A stretch of DNA of 64,000 nt. It comes from Heligmosomoides polygyrus polygyrus (Eukaryota > Nematoda > Chromadorea > Rhabditida > Heligmosomidae). The stretch spans positions 63,276,983-63,340,982 of the forward strand of contig OX377201.1 of assembly GCA_947396885.1 (NCBI GenBank), read 5' to 3'. Below are positions 1 to 11,400 of this stretch, in pieces. Position 1 is the first letter of the stretch; every line of letters starts with the position of its first letter. The position numbers and the translations under genes are program-made. A model generated the notes under the pieces. The model saw only the letters and a list, made by a program, of their open reading frames with translations, had not been told where the DNA came from and did no database searches.

Positions 1-57
1 ATTCTTAATGAATTCATTAAAGGATCTATAATACGTCAGGCAGCACACCAAATTAAC

Positions 58-81
58 GATATATATATATATATATATATA
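58..81. repeat. (AT)n microsatellite
   Basis: About twelve uninterrupted AT units immediately before the first Tc-element-like repeat. Confidence 0.9.
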
Positions 82-86
82 CTGCG

Positions 87-589
87 CTCAAAAAAGTTAG
101 GTTCACCCTTGATGTTCTTGTTTCTGCACGAAATTCGGTTGCAGTCGATTCCAAAACTGTATCAGTGAATTGAGCATAAAGGATAAAGGAGGCGTTACTC
201 AATCCCTTCTGGGATGCGCCAGCGCATTCTACTTCTACGGGATGTCGTGGAGGCGACATGAATGCGTATTTGGCCATACATGACTTGCGGTGGCCAGCCG
301 ATGAACTAGTCAGCGGTTTATCCTTCCCAGACAAGTCTGGTACCAATTCACCGACCCCGGAGGGATGGAAGGCTTGGTTGGCCTGGGCGGGAAATCCGAA
401 CCAGGAACCTGGTATCGGGTGCACGCGGCAGTCGCGCCTCCTCCCGACTGCGCTACACGCGCCCTGAATTGAGCATAGCAAAAAATATAAGGGCAAAAAC
501 TTAAGCGAAATCTGCAATGACTGCAAAAAATGAGAAAGGATTGCATGAAAGCATTCAACGCGAGGTTGCTCAAAAAAGATAGGTTCGCC
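87..589. repeat. Pair of 21-bp direct repeats near the Tc-like element end
   Basis: CTCAAAAAAGTTAGGTTCAC at 87 recurs as CTCAAAAAAGATAGGTTCGC at 569 in the same orientation, with three differences over 21 bp. They lie just outside the Tc-like transposase remnant and may be its terminal or subterminal binding sites. No matching inverted copy was seen on the far side of the transposase. The SINE at 179-464 sits between them. Confidence 0.45.
179..464 (-). mobile_element. tRNA-derived SINE with 13-bp target-site duplication
   Basis: The 286-bp insert is flanked by perfect copies of TGAATTGAGCATA at 166-178 and 465-477. On the minus strand it begins with a tRNA-like head: an A box TAGCGCAGTCGG (444-455) and a B box GGTTCGGATTTCC (390-402), as expected for an internal RNA polymerase III promoter. 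It ends CTCCTTTATCCTT. A diverged relative of its middle lies at about 21890-22160. There is no coding potential of its own; it would depend on a LINE for movement. Confidence 0.8.
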
Positions 590-659
590 AGGAAACAACA
601 GCTTCATTGAAAAGACATAAAACAGTCAGTGATCACTAGTAATCAATTGGTCCTCCGCA

Positions 660-1410
660 ATTCATTGCTACGTCAATGAGTCGTGTTGGCATCGAGGCAA
701 CATGATTTTCCAGAGTTGGAATGGGGAGGTCGTTCCAGGCTCGAAGAATCGCCATCCTAGTCTTTCGACAGACGAGTACGTTCTGTTTTCCTCGTACATT
801 CTTCTTACCAGGTGCCCCAAATGTTCCCCATCGGATTGATGTCTGGAGGACATGCCGGCCAATCGAGAACTTCAATTGAATGGGCCCTGAGGAAATCCTT
901 TGTAGACCTGCTAGCGTATGCAGAGGCGTTGTCTTGCTGGAAGATCCAATTCTGATCGGTATTTTCCTGAAGGAATGGAAGCAAGTGATTTTGCAGCACT
1001 TGTTGGTATCTTGGGAGTCCATCCACGTAAATGCAACAGCGACTTTCCCTCCTGCGTGAAATGCTGCCCACACCATCACTGTACCGCCTCCGAAATTCCT
1101 CGAAAAAAAAAACAATTTTTCGCGCAAATCGTGCCAATAGTACCGCCTTCCATCGGGCCCATCNNNNNNNNNNNNNNNNNNNNNNNNNNNNNNNNNNNNN
1201 NNNNNNNNNNNNNNNNNNNNNNNNNNNNNNNNNNNNNNNNNNNNNNNNNNNNNNNNNNNNNNNNNNNNNNNNNNNNNNNNNNNNNNNNNNNNNNNNNNNN
1301 NNNNNNNNNNNNNNNNNNNNNNNNNNNNNNNNNNNNNNNNNNNNNNNNNNNNNNNNNNNNNNNCTGTAGAAAGAAACCAAAAACAGATGTGAACGACGAA
1401 CAACGGTCAT
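660..1410 (-). pseudogene. Tc1/Tc3-like transposase, broken, containing an assembly gap
   Basis: The minus strand encodes Tc3-type DDE transposase pieces in several frames. Beside the gap are DGPDG..YYWHDLR and GGGTVMVWAAF. After a shift comes IFQQDNASAYASRSTKDFLR with the second catalytic aspartate, then LDWPACPPDINPMGNIWG, then RRMYEENRTY in a further frame. At least two frameshifts are visible and the N-terminal half, including the DNA-binding domain, is lost in or beyond the Ns. It cannot make a functional protein as assembled. Confidence 0.8.
1164..1363. other. Assembly gap of 200 Ns
   Basis: Exactly 200 Ns, so a placeholder length rather than a measured one. It interrupts the Tc-like transposase. 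Confidence 1.
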
Positions 1411-2072
1411 TCAGTTAAATGGCTAAGCACGTAGATATTAAACATATCGTTACTGCTAGCCATTTTATGGAACGTAAAGCTGAATAAAATGCGCATCAGT
1501 TGAGTGATACATGACCTCGCCATCGCGCGGCAGTCGACACGCGCAAGCAGTGGGGGTCCATCTTCGAAAACGAATCGTACGGAAGTACATCTTCATCAGT
1601 TTGCAGTTTTATACTGAGAAATGACACTATAGGCTGGGTACGACCGGTTGATTAGTGCCTTCCTATCTGTGAGCCTCTAGGGCTCTTTGGAATCCTGTTT
1701 TGTACAACTGGGAGTCATTCGAAGTGGTTTGGAGATTCGCAGCGCGACTGATTTGTTGATTCGCTTCTAAATCAACTCAATCCACTACCTGTCAATCCAT
1801 AAGACATAGAGAATGTATGTTCAACTGAAGCTCTTACGTTTAGAGCCTATGAATGACAGTGACTCAATTCTTCTTGCATGACGACACTGCTGCACACCCT
1901 TAATGGATCGCCATGTAAAAGCTGGATGAACGCCAGATCCAAGATCATCGTCATGCGACATATTCAACAAACATTTCCTAAGCGAAAGTTTCCTTAACGA
2001 ATCCAAATGCTTTCTTCGCAGAAATAATGAAAAAATCGCCTCTGGTGATTTCGCTCGCCATAAATCACCCAA
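1411..2072. other. No assigned gene
   Basis: Nothing recognisable. A short minus-strand open frame of 83 codons (2072-1821) has no family features and lacks convincing splice sites. Confidence 0.5.
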
Positions 2073-2093
2073 TTTGTAAGAAAATGTGATCCC

Positions 2094-2621
2094 TTAATAT
2101 GCGTCACACCGACAGTGGTGTTGCGCATATGATAGTTTAGAGGTAGGTAGAAAAGGTTCTTTCTGAGCCGAGTTATGATGTCTTGAATCGAAAACTCGAA
2201 AACTGACAGAACTTTGTTTACAACATGACAGCTTAATTTGGAATGGGATCATTTTGATTCGGAGGATGTTCAGCTTGATTTCGAAAGTGTCAGGCCTGCT
2301 TAGAAGTGTCCATTTTGACGTGAAAATTATACACTCTGCATCTTCGACTTTTTCACTTCTTGGACGATAAGCATATATAATCCCAACCGTTTCACTTTCT
2401 GACTGATCCACAGCATCGAGAAGACAGGAATTTGTCGCATCAAATGTTAGCCCGTAGTCTCCGAGCTTCCTTCGCAGCTCTAGAACCAAGCGGAGAACCA
2501 TCACATGAATCTGACCAGATGTGACCAGGCTATTGAAATAGTTACCTGAATAATTATGGAAGCAGAGGCTGATATTTCGCCCAATCTTCTTTACTAGTGG
2601 TTTCCGATCGACCATAAGCAC
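2094..2621 (-). CDS. Unassigned open frame of 175 codons
   Basis: An uninterrupted minus-strand frame with protein-like composition in its middle (VLRLVLELRRKLGDYGLTFD, then ESETVGIIYAYRPRSEKV). A TTATTCAG|GTAACT junction near its start could be an acceptor or donor. I recognise no family. It lies downstream of the transporter on the same strand and could be an exon of another gene, or chance. Confidence 0.2.
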   Translation of the reverse strand: MLMVDRKPLVKKIGRNISLCFHNYSGNYFNSLVTSGQIHVMVLRLVLELRRKLGDYGLTFDATNSCLLDAVDQSESETVGIIYAYRPRSEKVEDAECIIFTSKWTLLSRPDTFEIKLNILRIKMIPFQIKLSCCKQSSVSFRVFDSRHHNSAQKEPFLPTSKLSYAQHHCRCDAY

Positions 2622-2657
2622 AAACTGTGACCTTCGAAATTCGCTGAATTGTCATAA

Positions 2658-3388
2658 TTGGTACGTAGTGTTTCCAGCTACAATACAATGTGCCGGTTCT
2701 TCATTTTCGGGAGCGATTATTTTGTGAGACCCATGCTATTTGAGCCCGCCGAAGCCCATTGTACATCATTCTACAACCCTCTGCTTCATCCGTATCATGA
2801 GGTCTTTGGAAAAAAAATGGAAAAAGAGAGAGGAAAACAAGTAGGGTCAATACCAGCAGTTGAAAATACTCCTCAAACACCCATTTCAAACAGCTGCGGG
2901 GATAATAGAAAGGCACCTTGCTAAAGCGGAATCCTGAATTCCCCAGTAGTCGAGCAGTCGAACTCTTTCTACGTAACGCATGTCACTGAACGGCAGCCGA
3001 CCAGTTTGCAGAAGTGAAATCGTCTGTCGCAACATCATGCGCTGCTCCTATCTAAAGCAACAAACATTGGGGGTGGCAATGTAAAACTAGGCTACAGCCG
3101 GCCTAAAACTAGTATTAGAGCCCACTCATTTGCAGTGACAGCGGGATCGGCATTTATCTCCCCAAGAACTGGGCTAAGCCACTCCTCAGCCAATTTTGTT
3201 GCTTTCAAGCCAGTGGCCTCGAAAAACATCCTAACTTTTTAAGGTCTACCTCTTTTGATTCATCTACTTCATAACATTGCCTAACTATTAGTGATCTTTA
3301 AAGCGATAGTACCTGTTACCTTTCCGTTTCTCAGGTCTTGTGTTTCATTGCTCACTTCTCTCGCGACAGTCTTGTACGTCGTAATAAA
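2658..3388. other. No assigned gene
   Basis: Short open frames only, on both strands and overlapping each other; no motif, repeat or splice pattern that supports a call. Confidence 0.5.
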
Positions 3389-3390
3389 TA

Positions 3391-3490
3391 CAGTACCGCG
3401 CATGTCTTTTGGTCAATTCCCGAAAAAGCCGCTTTGGAGCGTTCCAAAGCGGCTTTTTCGGGAATTGACCAAAAGACATGCGCGGTACTG
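3391..3490. mobile_element. Palindromic MITE with TA target site
   Basis: Two perfectly complementary 48-bp arms (3391-3438 and 3443-3490) meet at a four-base centre. The ends read CAGTACCGCGCATGTC outward-in and the element is bordered by TA on both sides (3389-3390 and 3491-3492), the duplication made by Tc1/mariner transposases. Perfect arm identity suggests recent insertion or gene-conversion upkeep. Confidence 0.7.
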
Positions 3491-3492
3491 TA

Positions 3493-3924
3493 ATTATTAT
3501 TATTGCGGCGCAGTAGATTCTGTCAAACGAAAAACCATTCAGTGAACGCTGCCAATTCTACTCGAGATTAGAGCGATGACAAGGAAAATCGGTGAATCAA
3601 GCGTTTTAGAGAAAAGTATCAGAACAACGAGGTATTCTGACCTTTCGGTAATTGACGTCAAAGGCATATGTGCGCGCCTGGAAGGATCAGAACCTAGCAA
3701 TACGCTGACAATTCAGAGAAATCCTAAATTACGCCTGGAGTCGTAGCTTCAGCTATCGCCACACCTTGCATCCCCGCCAAGCACACGGCTTAGAAAGACA
3801 AGTTTCTTAAGAAAAGGAACTCTCACACGCATTTCATCACACGGCTTGCCGAGCGATCGCCCGGCACTCGCCCAGCCGCAGGGTGTGAACCGACATTTAG
3901 CTGCAGCTTGACCAGCAACTATTA
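3493..3924. other. No assigned gene
   Basis: I see no coding, repeat or RNA feature here. Confidence 0.5.
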
Positions 3925-3926
3925 TA

Positions 3927-4806
3927 CCAGGCTGTCCAATAATTCTTGTCCGAAAATTTCACCATTTTTAATTTTTTTTCAACTTTCTTGAAAAGCAAGT
4001 CTGTTCAACAATATAATCACCACAGTTATCCACAACAGTGGCCCATCGATTGGGCAGGTCGCCGATGCCCTTCGCCCAGAACTCCGGGGGCTGCGACTCG
4101 AAGAAGTCCGCGCTGTCGGATTTGAGGTTGTCGTAGTTGGTGAATTTTCCTCCGGCCAAATGGTGCTTCAGCGGGCGGAACAAGTGGTAGTCGGAGGGGG
4201 CGAGGTCCGTGGAATACGGCGGATGGGCAACCGTCTCCCAGCCGAGCGTCGCCAACTTCTGCTAGGTCTCCTTCGCCACGTGGGGGCGCGCGTAGTCGTG
4301 CAGCAGGTGGACTGAGGCCCGTCGGGGACGCTTTTCTCGGATGGCGGCGGCTAGTTTCTCGAGCTGATCGGTGTAGATGGAGGCGGTGACCGTCCTGCCT
4401 TGCGGGAGCAGCTCGAAATACAGCATGCCCTTGGCGTCCCACCAGAAGGCCTCCCGCTGTGCCCCCTGTCCTCGAGGCTCGTGTCGCCGCTCTCGAAACG
4501 ATTGAGCCAGCGCCTGACTGTGCGTTGGGACACTGCATCCTCCTTGCACGCTCTGCAGATGTTGGCGACCGCGGAGCCTGTGTCGTTGCCCAGCAGCCAC
4601 TCGTAGTACATGAACGTACGAATTCGACCTTGGTCCATTTTAGCTTGTACTGGTAGCTAGACGCGGGGACTACGCCTTATATACCCCTGGCGTGGAACTC
4701 TGGAGAATCTTCTAGAAGGTTTTTACACTTGCCTGATATTATAACACTTCTAAGGAAAATTATAGAATTTTGAAAATTTTCGGACAGAAATTATTGGACA
4801 GCCTGG
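3927..4806 (-). mobile_element. Mariner element, copy 1, internally deleted
   Basis: Terminal inverted repeats CCAGGCTGTCCAATAATTCT (3927) and its complement ending 4806, flanked by TA (3925-3926, 4807-4808). At 880 bp it is about 400 bp shorter than a complete mariner. The minus strand keeps the N-terminal helix-turn-helix (4638-4447, QRTVRRWLNRFESGD..SGRPS), then jumps in another frame to GMLYFELLPQGRTVTASIYT and the C-terminus. The first catalytic aspartate region is missing, the HDNARPH motif reads HDYARPH, and a TAG at 4262-4264 interrupts the frame. The third site APSDYHLF is kept. Confidence 0.88.
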
Positions 4807-5017
4807 TATTATTCCATGTCTGTTGCCTCCATCGACCTCACTAATCGCTGAAAGTTTCGTTCGCTGAGTCTGCCGTTCAGCCCTTTCTGCTGGCCGGTTC
4901 CGTACCATGTGCAAAAATGGTTATGCACAAAATAACTAGATACATTTTTGTGAAAATTTTGAAGACAATCTAGATAGAAATATTTCAAACACTTGCTACA
5001 TCATGTGGTCACTTTCT

Positions 5018-5800
5018 TCACATGATTCGTGGCGAACGTGGCCCTTTTTCTTTGCAGACTTTCTTATCGCAGCAAATACATCTTCCACGTTCTTCTTTCG
5101 AACCTGTTCCGGCCTTCTCCAATATTTTTCGTAAACGGGACATTCGCAACTTCCTAATCAATCTGTTCCGATCAGCTGAACTGCTGGTGACATCAGCATC
5201 AGATCTCCCACATCCAAACAGCGCGAGTACTAGCGCCCAACTATAGGCACGTAGCTCCAATTCCACCTCTGTGGAATGCGGAGACTCGACAAGCACATCC
5301 AATTCTGAATTCTCCAATTCAATTCAGCCAGAATTCTCCACCCATATGGCGGAGCCACAGCATCCGCCATATGGATGGAGAATTCTGGCTCCAGGTGATC
5401 GCCTACATCAAGATCGCTTAGAACGATCCAATGATTCGCTCAAAAGATTTCAACTGGCGAACGAACAACGCCTGCGCGACGAGCAGATCATCTTTAAAAA
5501 TTTCAGCCGCAGGCCCTCCACACCATTCCCGCCAATAATCATTCAGGTCCAACAGCTTTTCAGCAGTTTGCACAGAGCAAACCCGAGAACTCGTAAGAAC
5601 ATTCCTCACTCTAAACGGGCGGACCGCGTTCGTGCGCGTGAGCACCGTGTGCCAAAAACGCCAGAAAACTGAAAATCAGAAGGCGGATAAAATGGATGTT
5701 TGAGACTATGACTTGAGCTACTAATTCTGTCCAAAGATGCATTTTTCAGTAACAACTGCTTTTGCAAGTTCAATATGTGGTCGTAAACCAGCAGTTTCAC
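5018..5800. other. Overlapping unassigned open frames around a hairpin
   Basis: A plus-strand frame of 133 codons (5271-5672) overlaps two minus-strand frames (5317-5018, 99 codons; 5645-5418, 75 codons). The minus frames contain GRCICCDKKVC and DLNDYWREWCGGPAAEIFKD, which look protein-like but match no family I know. I cannot tell whether any is expressed. Confidence 0.2.
5327..5389. repeat. Imperfect 27-bp hairpin
   Basis: GCCAGAATTCTCCACCCATA (5327) continues to a complementary arm at 5363-5389, with a nine-base loop GCCACAGCA and one mismatch zone. Confidence 0.7.
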
Positions 5801-5975
5801 TTGCTAGTGTTTATATAAATTTCTAGTACATTCGATACACAATACCCATCTCTCTATACATAGTAGGAAAATTAGTGAATTATAAGGCCTAACTCATACT
5901 CCCTAGGAGATCTGGATAATCGATGTATGCAACATTATTCATCAGCTCCTTATTACAGCTAATGGCTGATGAGTA

Positions 5976-6847
5976 CCAGGCTGTCCAATAATTCTTGTCC
6001 GAAAATGTCACCATTTTTATTTTTTTTCAATTTTATTGAAAAACAAGTCTAATCAACAATATAATCACCACAGTTATCCGCAACAGTGGCCCATCGATTG
6101 GGCAGGTCGCCGATGCCCTTTGCCCAGAACTCCGGGGGCTGCGATTCGAAGAAGTCCGCGATGTCGGATTTGAGATTGTCGTAGTTGGTGAATTTTCTTC
6201 CGGCTAAATGGTGCTTCAGCGGGCGGAACAAGTGGTAGTCGGAGGAGGCGAGGTCCATGGGCAACCGTCTCCGAGCCGAGCGTCGCCAACTTCTGCTGGG
6301 TCTCCTTCGCCACGTGGGGGCGCGCGTTGTCGTGCAGCAGGTGGACCGAGGCCCGTCGGGGACGCTTTTCTCGGATGGCGGCGGCTAGTTTCTCGAGCTG
6401 ATCGGTGTAGATGGAGGCGGTGACCGTCCTGCCTTGCGGGAGCAGCTCGAAGTACAACATGCCCTTGGCGTCCCACCAGCAGCAGAGCATGATCTTCCTG
6501 GTGCAGGTCGGCTTTCAGCGTCGTCGGCGGCTCTTCTCCGCGCGCGATCCAGACGGCACGGCGGACGACGTTGTCGTAGAGGACCCAGCTCTCATCCCCA
6601 GTGACCAGGTCCTCGAGAAACTCCTTGCAATGCGGACGAATGAGGAGGGACTGGCAGAGGCCACACGGCCTTGGTCCATTTTAGCTTGTACTGGTAGCTA
6701 GACGCGGCGACTGCGCCTTATATACCCCTAGCGTGGAACTCTGGAGAACCTTCTAGAAGGTTTTTACACTTGCCTGATATTATAACACTTCTAAGGAAAG
6801 TTATAGAATTTTGAAAATTTTCGGACAGGAATTATTGGACAGCCTGG
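5976..6847 (-). mobile_element. Mariner element, copy 2, differently deleted
   Basis: Same terminal repeats and orientation as the copy 1.2 kb away, with its own TA duplication (5974-5975, 6848-6849). The minus strand starts MDQGR then lacks the helix-turn-helix, but keeps the first catalytic region VTGDESWVLYDN in a second frame and the HDNARPHVAKE motif in a third. A 14-bp loss near 6256 shifts the frame before LASSDYHLFRPLKHHLA. It cannot encode an intact transposase; mobilisation would need enzyme from elsewhere. Confidence 0.88.
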
Positions 6848-6849
6848 TA

Positions 6850-7360
6850 CATCAGTAATCGCAATACAACGAGCCTATCGTAAGACATAAATGCGTTAGT
6901 TCCTCAAAGTTGAAGCGGAGGGTGCAAAAAAGAGCGAGTTAATGGTGAAGGATTTTATGTATCTACCACATTCGTATTTAAATATGGTGATTCAAGGATT
7001 ACTGAAGGAGTTCAAAGTTTAGGTATAACTGCAAATTAGACGACTAGTAGATTAATAGTCCCACAGGCGAGAAATCGCCCTTGTCGGGTCACCGACCACG
7101 GAGAGGCTCATTCGCCAATGTTCGCATGTTTCAACCCATTCCGCCCAATCGTGTGAGTTTTGTGAGATAACCTCGCAGGATGCTCTAAGGCTGTGCAAAG
7201 GTTTGCAGGGTATTGGTGTACAGGAGTTTACAATTCGTCTCTCTTTTACACAGCATCCTCCCCAGTGAATGCGCCAGCGCTTGAGCATAACTGAAAGTTC
7301 TTAGGTCATCTCACCAACACCAGCTCCCTATAACACCTAGATACGAACGGGTCCTTAGGG
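6850..7360. other. No assigned gene; possible decayed SINE
   Basis: No supported coding. On the minus strand, GCGCTGGCGCATTC near 7285 resembles a short block of the SINE at 179-464, but too little matches to call a copy. Confidence 0.35.
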
Positions 7361-7363
7361 ATC

Positions 7364-7479
7364 GTTTAGTGTGCGTGCCACGTGCGGCGTGAAGACTGCC
7401 AGCCGCGATGCTGACCTCCGCGTCTCCATCGGTTCAAATGCGCTGCATGTCGTCGTGGTTGACGCAATCCATACTAAAC
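7364..7479. mobile_element. Short TIR element, GTTTAGTGTGC family
   Basis: Left end GGGATCGTTTAGTGTGCG is nearly the reverse complement of the right end of the MITE at 33795-33916. The right end ACTAAAC is diverged. A degraded copy. Confidence 0.4.
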
Positions 7480-7540
7480 TACGCGCGACAGGAATTCACG
7501 GGGCAAACTACTGATCTCGGGTGTTTTCCGTGCTTGCGTC

Positions 7541-7687
7541 ACGTGTCACACGAGCACTAAACGACCTCTGAGCAGGTGGCCTGCTTTTTCACAGATGAGC
7601 ACGAGGTTCTGATCGATAAATCCAGTGGAATTCTCAGGGCATTTTCTTGGTGAAAACGCTTTCTTAAATGTGCTCGTGTGGACACGT
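7541..7687. mobile_element. Small TIR element
   Basis: ACGTGTCACACGAGCA at 7541 is matched inversely by TGCTCGTGTGGACACGT at 7671. About 147 bp, no coding potential; the overlapping 65-codon minus frame is a by-product. Confidence 0.45.
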
Positions 7688-7689
7688 CC

Positions 7690-8280
7690 TTCTTGGTGGA
7701 TTTTAGGATGTTTGGTCCCTAGATCCTCCTCAACGTATGCCACATATCCATGATAAGTCTTTCTGCAGAACTGTAGCGTCGAATACCCTCGCTAGAGTGC
7801 TTTCACACTAGTGTGGCTCACGACGTTAACTCTACGCGCATCAAAATAACGTGGGTTTTACACCCGGGACACATGCTCGTATCTATGATTCTATTCGGGA
7901 TCTAAAGAAAAGAGTGTGATATGAGTATGGTGTGAGTGTGGGGTTTACGATGGGTCATGTGTTCATATAACATGTCTACTATACATTGGATCCGGTCGAA
8001 AATCTTCGGATAATTGGATGATTCGGATGAGATTTTGCAAACCCCGGATTTTTGGATGATTCGGATGATGGCAATTCGCGGACCCCGGATTTCGGATATC
8101 CGACTCATTAACGCAAGATGCTGTTTACCAGAATACTACCATTCCTCAAGAGGAACTCCTTGCTTAACACCAGCAGCAACAGCAGTGCGTGTATCGAAAG
8201 ACTCTCCCTTGCCGTCAAGTAAGCATTCAGGACTTCACACTTTATTTCGCTACACATAAAATTTGCGAAATTTCTGTTCC
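7690..8280. other. No gene; degenerate short repeats near 7990-8100
   Basis: TTGGATGATTCGGATGA recurs around 8013 and 8054 in a locally duplicated stretch. No coding evidence. Confidence 0.5.
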
Positions 8281-8362
8281 ATTACGCTTACTACTACTAT
8301 TACATTTTACTCTACTATTACTATTACTATTTCTGCTTACTCTTACTATTACTATTCCTCAT
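8280..8362. repeat. ACT/TAC trinucleotide-rich tract
   Basis: Interrupted runs of TACTAT and TTACTATTAC units. It explains the leucine-rich translated frame that crosses it. Confidence 0.8.
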
Positions 8363-9287
8363 TCGATTTCTGAACAACGTTCCTTGCCTTCGTGTGTTCT
8401 GCACAGCATGTGGAGTGTGGTAGTCAAGTCGGTTAAGGTTTACATTTTGTCCGATCATGCCTGCTCTATTCAATAGTATCTCTCTCACGTTCACAGGTGA
8501 TGGACCTCTGGGTCTATTAAAAGAGGGATAATGATTGCGTGGCTCAGCAACGATTTATCTTAAATTGATTTGGACCGACGGCGATCAACAGTTTCCACCT
8601 GTTATACTAGGTCCAACATTAACCTGAATTTAAACTCTAAATTATGGTGGACAACCAGTACTGGCCTTCCGTCGAGGATCATAATCACTTAACTCCCACC
8701 CAGGATCAAGCTTAGGGTTCGATTTTTGCTGAAGACTTACGACCCCCTCCCTCTCTCTTCCACTGTTTTATTTCTTATTTTTCTTGATTTCTTCAAGGTG
8801 TTATGTGCATTTCGAACCCTTTGGTAAGTTCTTCTTTTCAGGAGCGCCTTCGACACTGAAGAGAACGAGAAAAGAGGTCACTGAACAATACTTGCTTTGA
8901 TAACACAATTAAATTCTTTGAAGTTTTGAATGCTGTTTTTCGACAAAAATTCGACAAATTCAAAATAAAGATTTTCTCGTAGCAGTCTTCCATCATCAGT
9001 GTTCAATTTGTGCAGGTTTCTTTTCAGGACGTCATGGACACGAGACATTTTTCTACCTGAAGGAGCGAAGTCTGCATCTGAAATTGTGCTCTGAAATTGC
9101 ATTATATAAAATTTTGGGTGTTACTTTCTGACGACAACTTAAGTGTTTTCCGAATCGATTACGGAGCGGGAAACACGAATGATGGGAGATGGAATTCCCA
9201 TGGAAATGATGTTCTGCCATCCTAAGGAAACATTATAGAGGATGAAGCCTACAAACATCCAAGCCATTTGTATCGTCCAGCAAAAAC
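8363..9287. other. No assigned gene
   Basis: A 74-codon minus frame (9102-8878) has ordinary composition but no recognised motif; nothing else stands out. Confidence 0.4.
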
Positions 9288-10851
9288 AAGCTTCTCCGCA
9301 GTGATGACGGAGCTGCGACGACGATATGATTAGGATGGATCGTATACAAAATTCTCGTTTTCCATGAAGAAAAATATATTTAGCCGAAGCAGACCACCCA
9401 CACGGTAAAGTTCTGCCACAAAAATTTTCAAGTCTTCTTCAATGCACACTAAAAAAATCATAATCTTCTGGATCGAGTAGGTTGAATCGACCTCTGGTCG
9501 ACTTGCACCAACGTCATCGGAGCATAAAATTGAACGTTCGCAAAAAGGTTCATAACTCAGTAAGTTTTTCGAATTTTGAAACTTCCGCTAGCTTCTCAAA
9601 AACTAGAAGAAAAGCGCTTTTCCACCGTGAAAAAACGTTTTCTAAAATAGAGCTCTTCATACTTGCTTCATCTTTATACGCGGCGAGCGGTTCAACTTTT
9701 GAGCGAAAAAATTTGAAGTGACTTCACAAAATTGCTCATACTCGGAAAGTTTTTCAAACTTTCAAAATCCCGCTAGCTTATCACAAACTAGAAGAAAGAC
9801 GCTTTCTCGCTATTTACGCAAAATGGAGAAATAGCGTTTCTTCACGGTTACAAAAGCGCTTTGTATAAAAAGATGTCTTCATGCGCGGTGAGAGGGGTTC
9901 GATTTCTGGTCGATTTCGCGAAAATACGTGCCGAAAATCGAACCCCCCTGCCGCGCATGAATACCCTTTCCTTGCGAATTCAAATCAAAAAATCCTTATA
10001 TGGTTAGAAAGCATACTTGCTCTATTTTTCGATGAGCGAGCGGGATTTTTGATTTTCGGAAAATAAGCCGAGATATGATCAATTCTGTGAATCACTCTGA
10101 CGACGAAGGCGATGGATTCAGTTCACGATTTCACAAAATTGATCACACCTCGCCTTATTTTCCGAAAATAAAAAATGACGCTGGCTCATTATAAAAATAC
10201 AGCAAATATGCTTTCTAACCATATAAGAAGCGATTCCCAAGAAAGGGGTTTCATTTGCGGCAGGAGGTTCGATTTTCGGCACATATTCTCGCAAGATGGA
10301 CCAGAAATTGAGTCCCTTCCGCCGCGCATGAAAACCCATTTTTTGGAAATCTTTGCGCATATTGCGAGAAAGCGCTTTTCTTCTATTTTGTGGTATGCTA
10401 GCGGGATTTTGAAACTTCGAAAAACTTACCGAGCTATGAGCATTTTGTGAAGTCACTTCAAATGTTTTTCGCTCAAAAATTGAGCCGTTCATCGCGTATG
10501 AAGACCTCTCTTTTGGAAAATGTTTCTTGCACGGTGGAAAAGCGCTTTTATTCTAGTTTTTAAAAAGCGGAATTTACAAAATTCAAAAAACTTACCGAGT
10601 TATGAACCTTTTTGTGAACGACCAGTTTTATGCTCCGATGACGTTGGTGCAAAGTCGACCAGAGGTCGATTCAACATGTTCGATCAAGAAAATCATGATT
10701 TTCGCCGTGCATTGATCAAGACTTGGAAGTTTTGTGGCAGAATTTTATCCGTATGGGTGGTCTGCTTTGGCTAAAAAATAATTTTTCCTGAAAAACGAGA
10801 ATTTAGTATTCGATCAATCCTAATCATATCGTCATCGCAGCGGAGAAGCTT
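9288..10851. mobile_element. Large foldback element with repeat-built arms
   Basis: The sequence from AAGCTTCTCCGC (9288) is matched inversely, with indels, by sequence ending GCGGAGAAGCTT (10851). The two arms are about 800 and 720 bp, with the centre near 10109. Each arm carries three diverged subunits, recognisable by AAAGCGCTTTTC, CCGCTAGCTT and TAAGTTTTTCGAATTTTGAA-type blocks. It has no transposase. All open frames inside are short and explained by the repeat. Confidence 0.75.
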
Positions 10852-11400
10852 AGTTTTTTAATGTATAATAAGCACGACCTAAAATTTTATATGGTACAAT
10901 TCCACTCTCTGTCGTCCTTTCCTTCAGAAGGCAGAAAAATCTTTCCGCGAGGAGTCCATCCATCCCTCAGTTGCGATCGATCATGTCAGAGAACGCAGCA
11001 GCCGCTTGTAAACTGCTATAGCTCGGAAATTTTCTGGGGCTTCTTGAAATTTCTCAAAGTTTTGAAAAATGTGGTTTCTATGCATTAAAAAGCAGGTTCT
11101 AAAAATAACACCTTCCATTTGATTCGTGGATGGATATATTTTCGGCAAATGACGCAAATCGAGACGTCTGATCATATAGAAGATCGTTTCAGAAAAGTAG
11201 TTTTATCACTGTGTGTCAAACGGGCCTGAAATTTTATAGGGCACGATTTCACTTTGTGATGCTGTTTCCTTCAGGAGAGAGAAATTTCTTTGCGAGCAAG
11301 TCCGTCCTTCAGTTGCCATTCCGTCATCGATTCGAAGAGCGCTTCAAAAATATTGTACGGAAAGCATTCAGGTCGTCATCAGTGATTAACACTTAAAATT
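10852..11400. repeat. Diverged tandem duplication, period about 350 bp
   Basis: CTAAAATTTTATATGGTACA (10879) and what follows, including TTTCCTTCAG and CCTTCAGTTGC, recurs near 11225 in the same orientation with about a quarter of bases changed. It adjoins the foldback element and may be an eroded extension of it. Confidence 0.55.
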
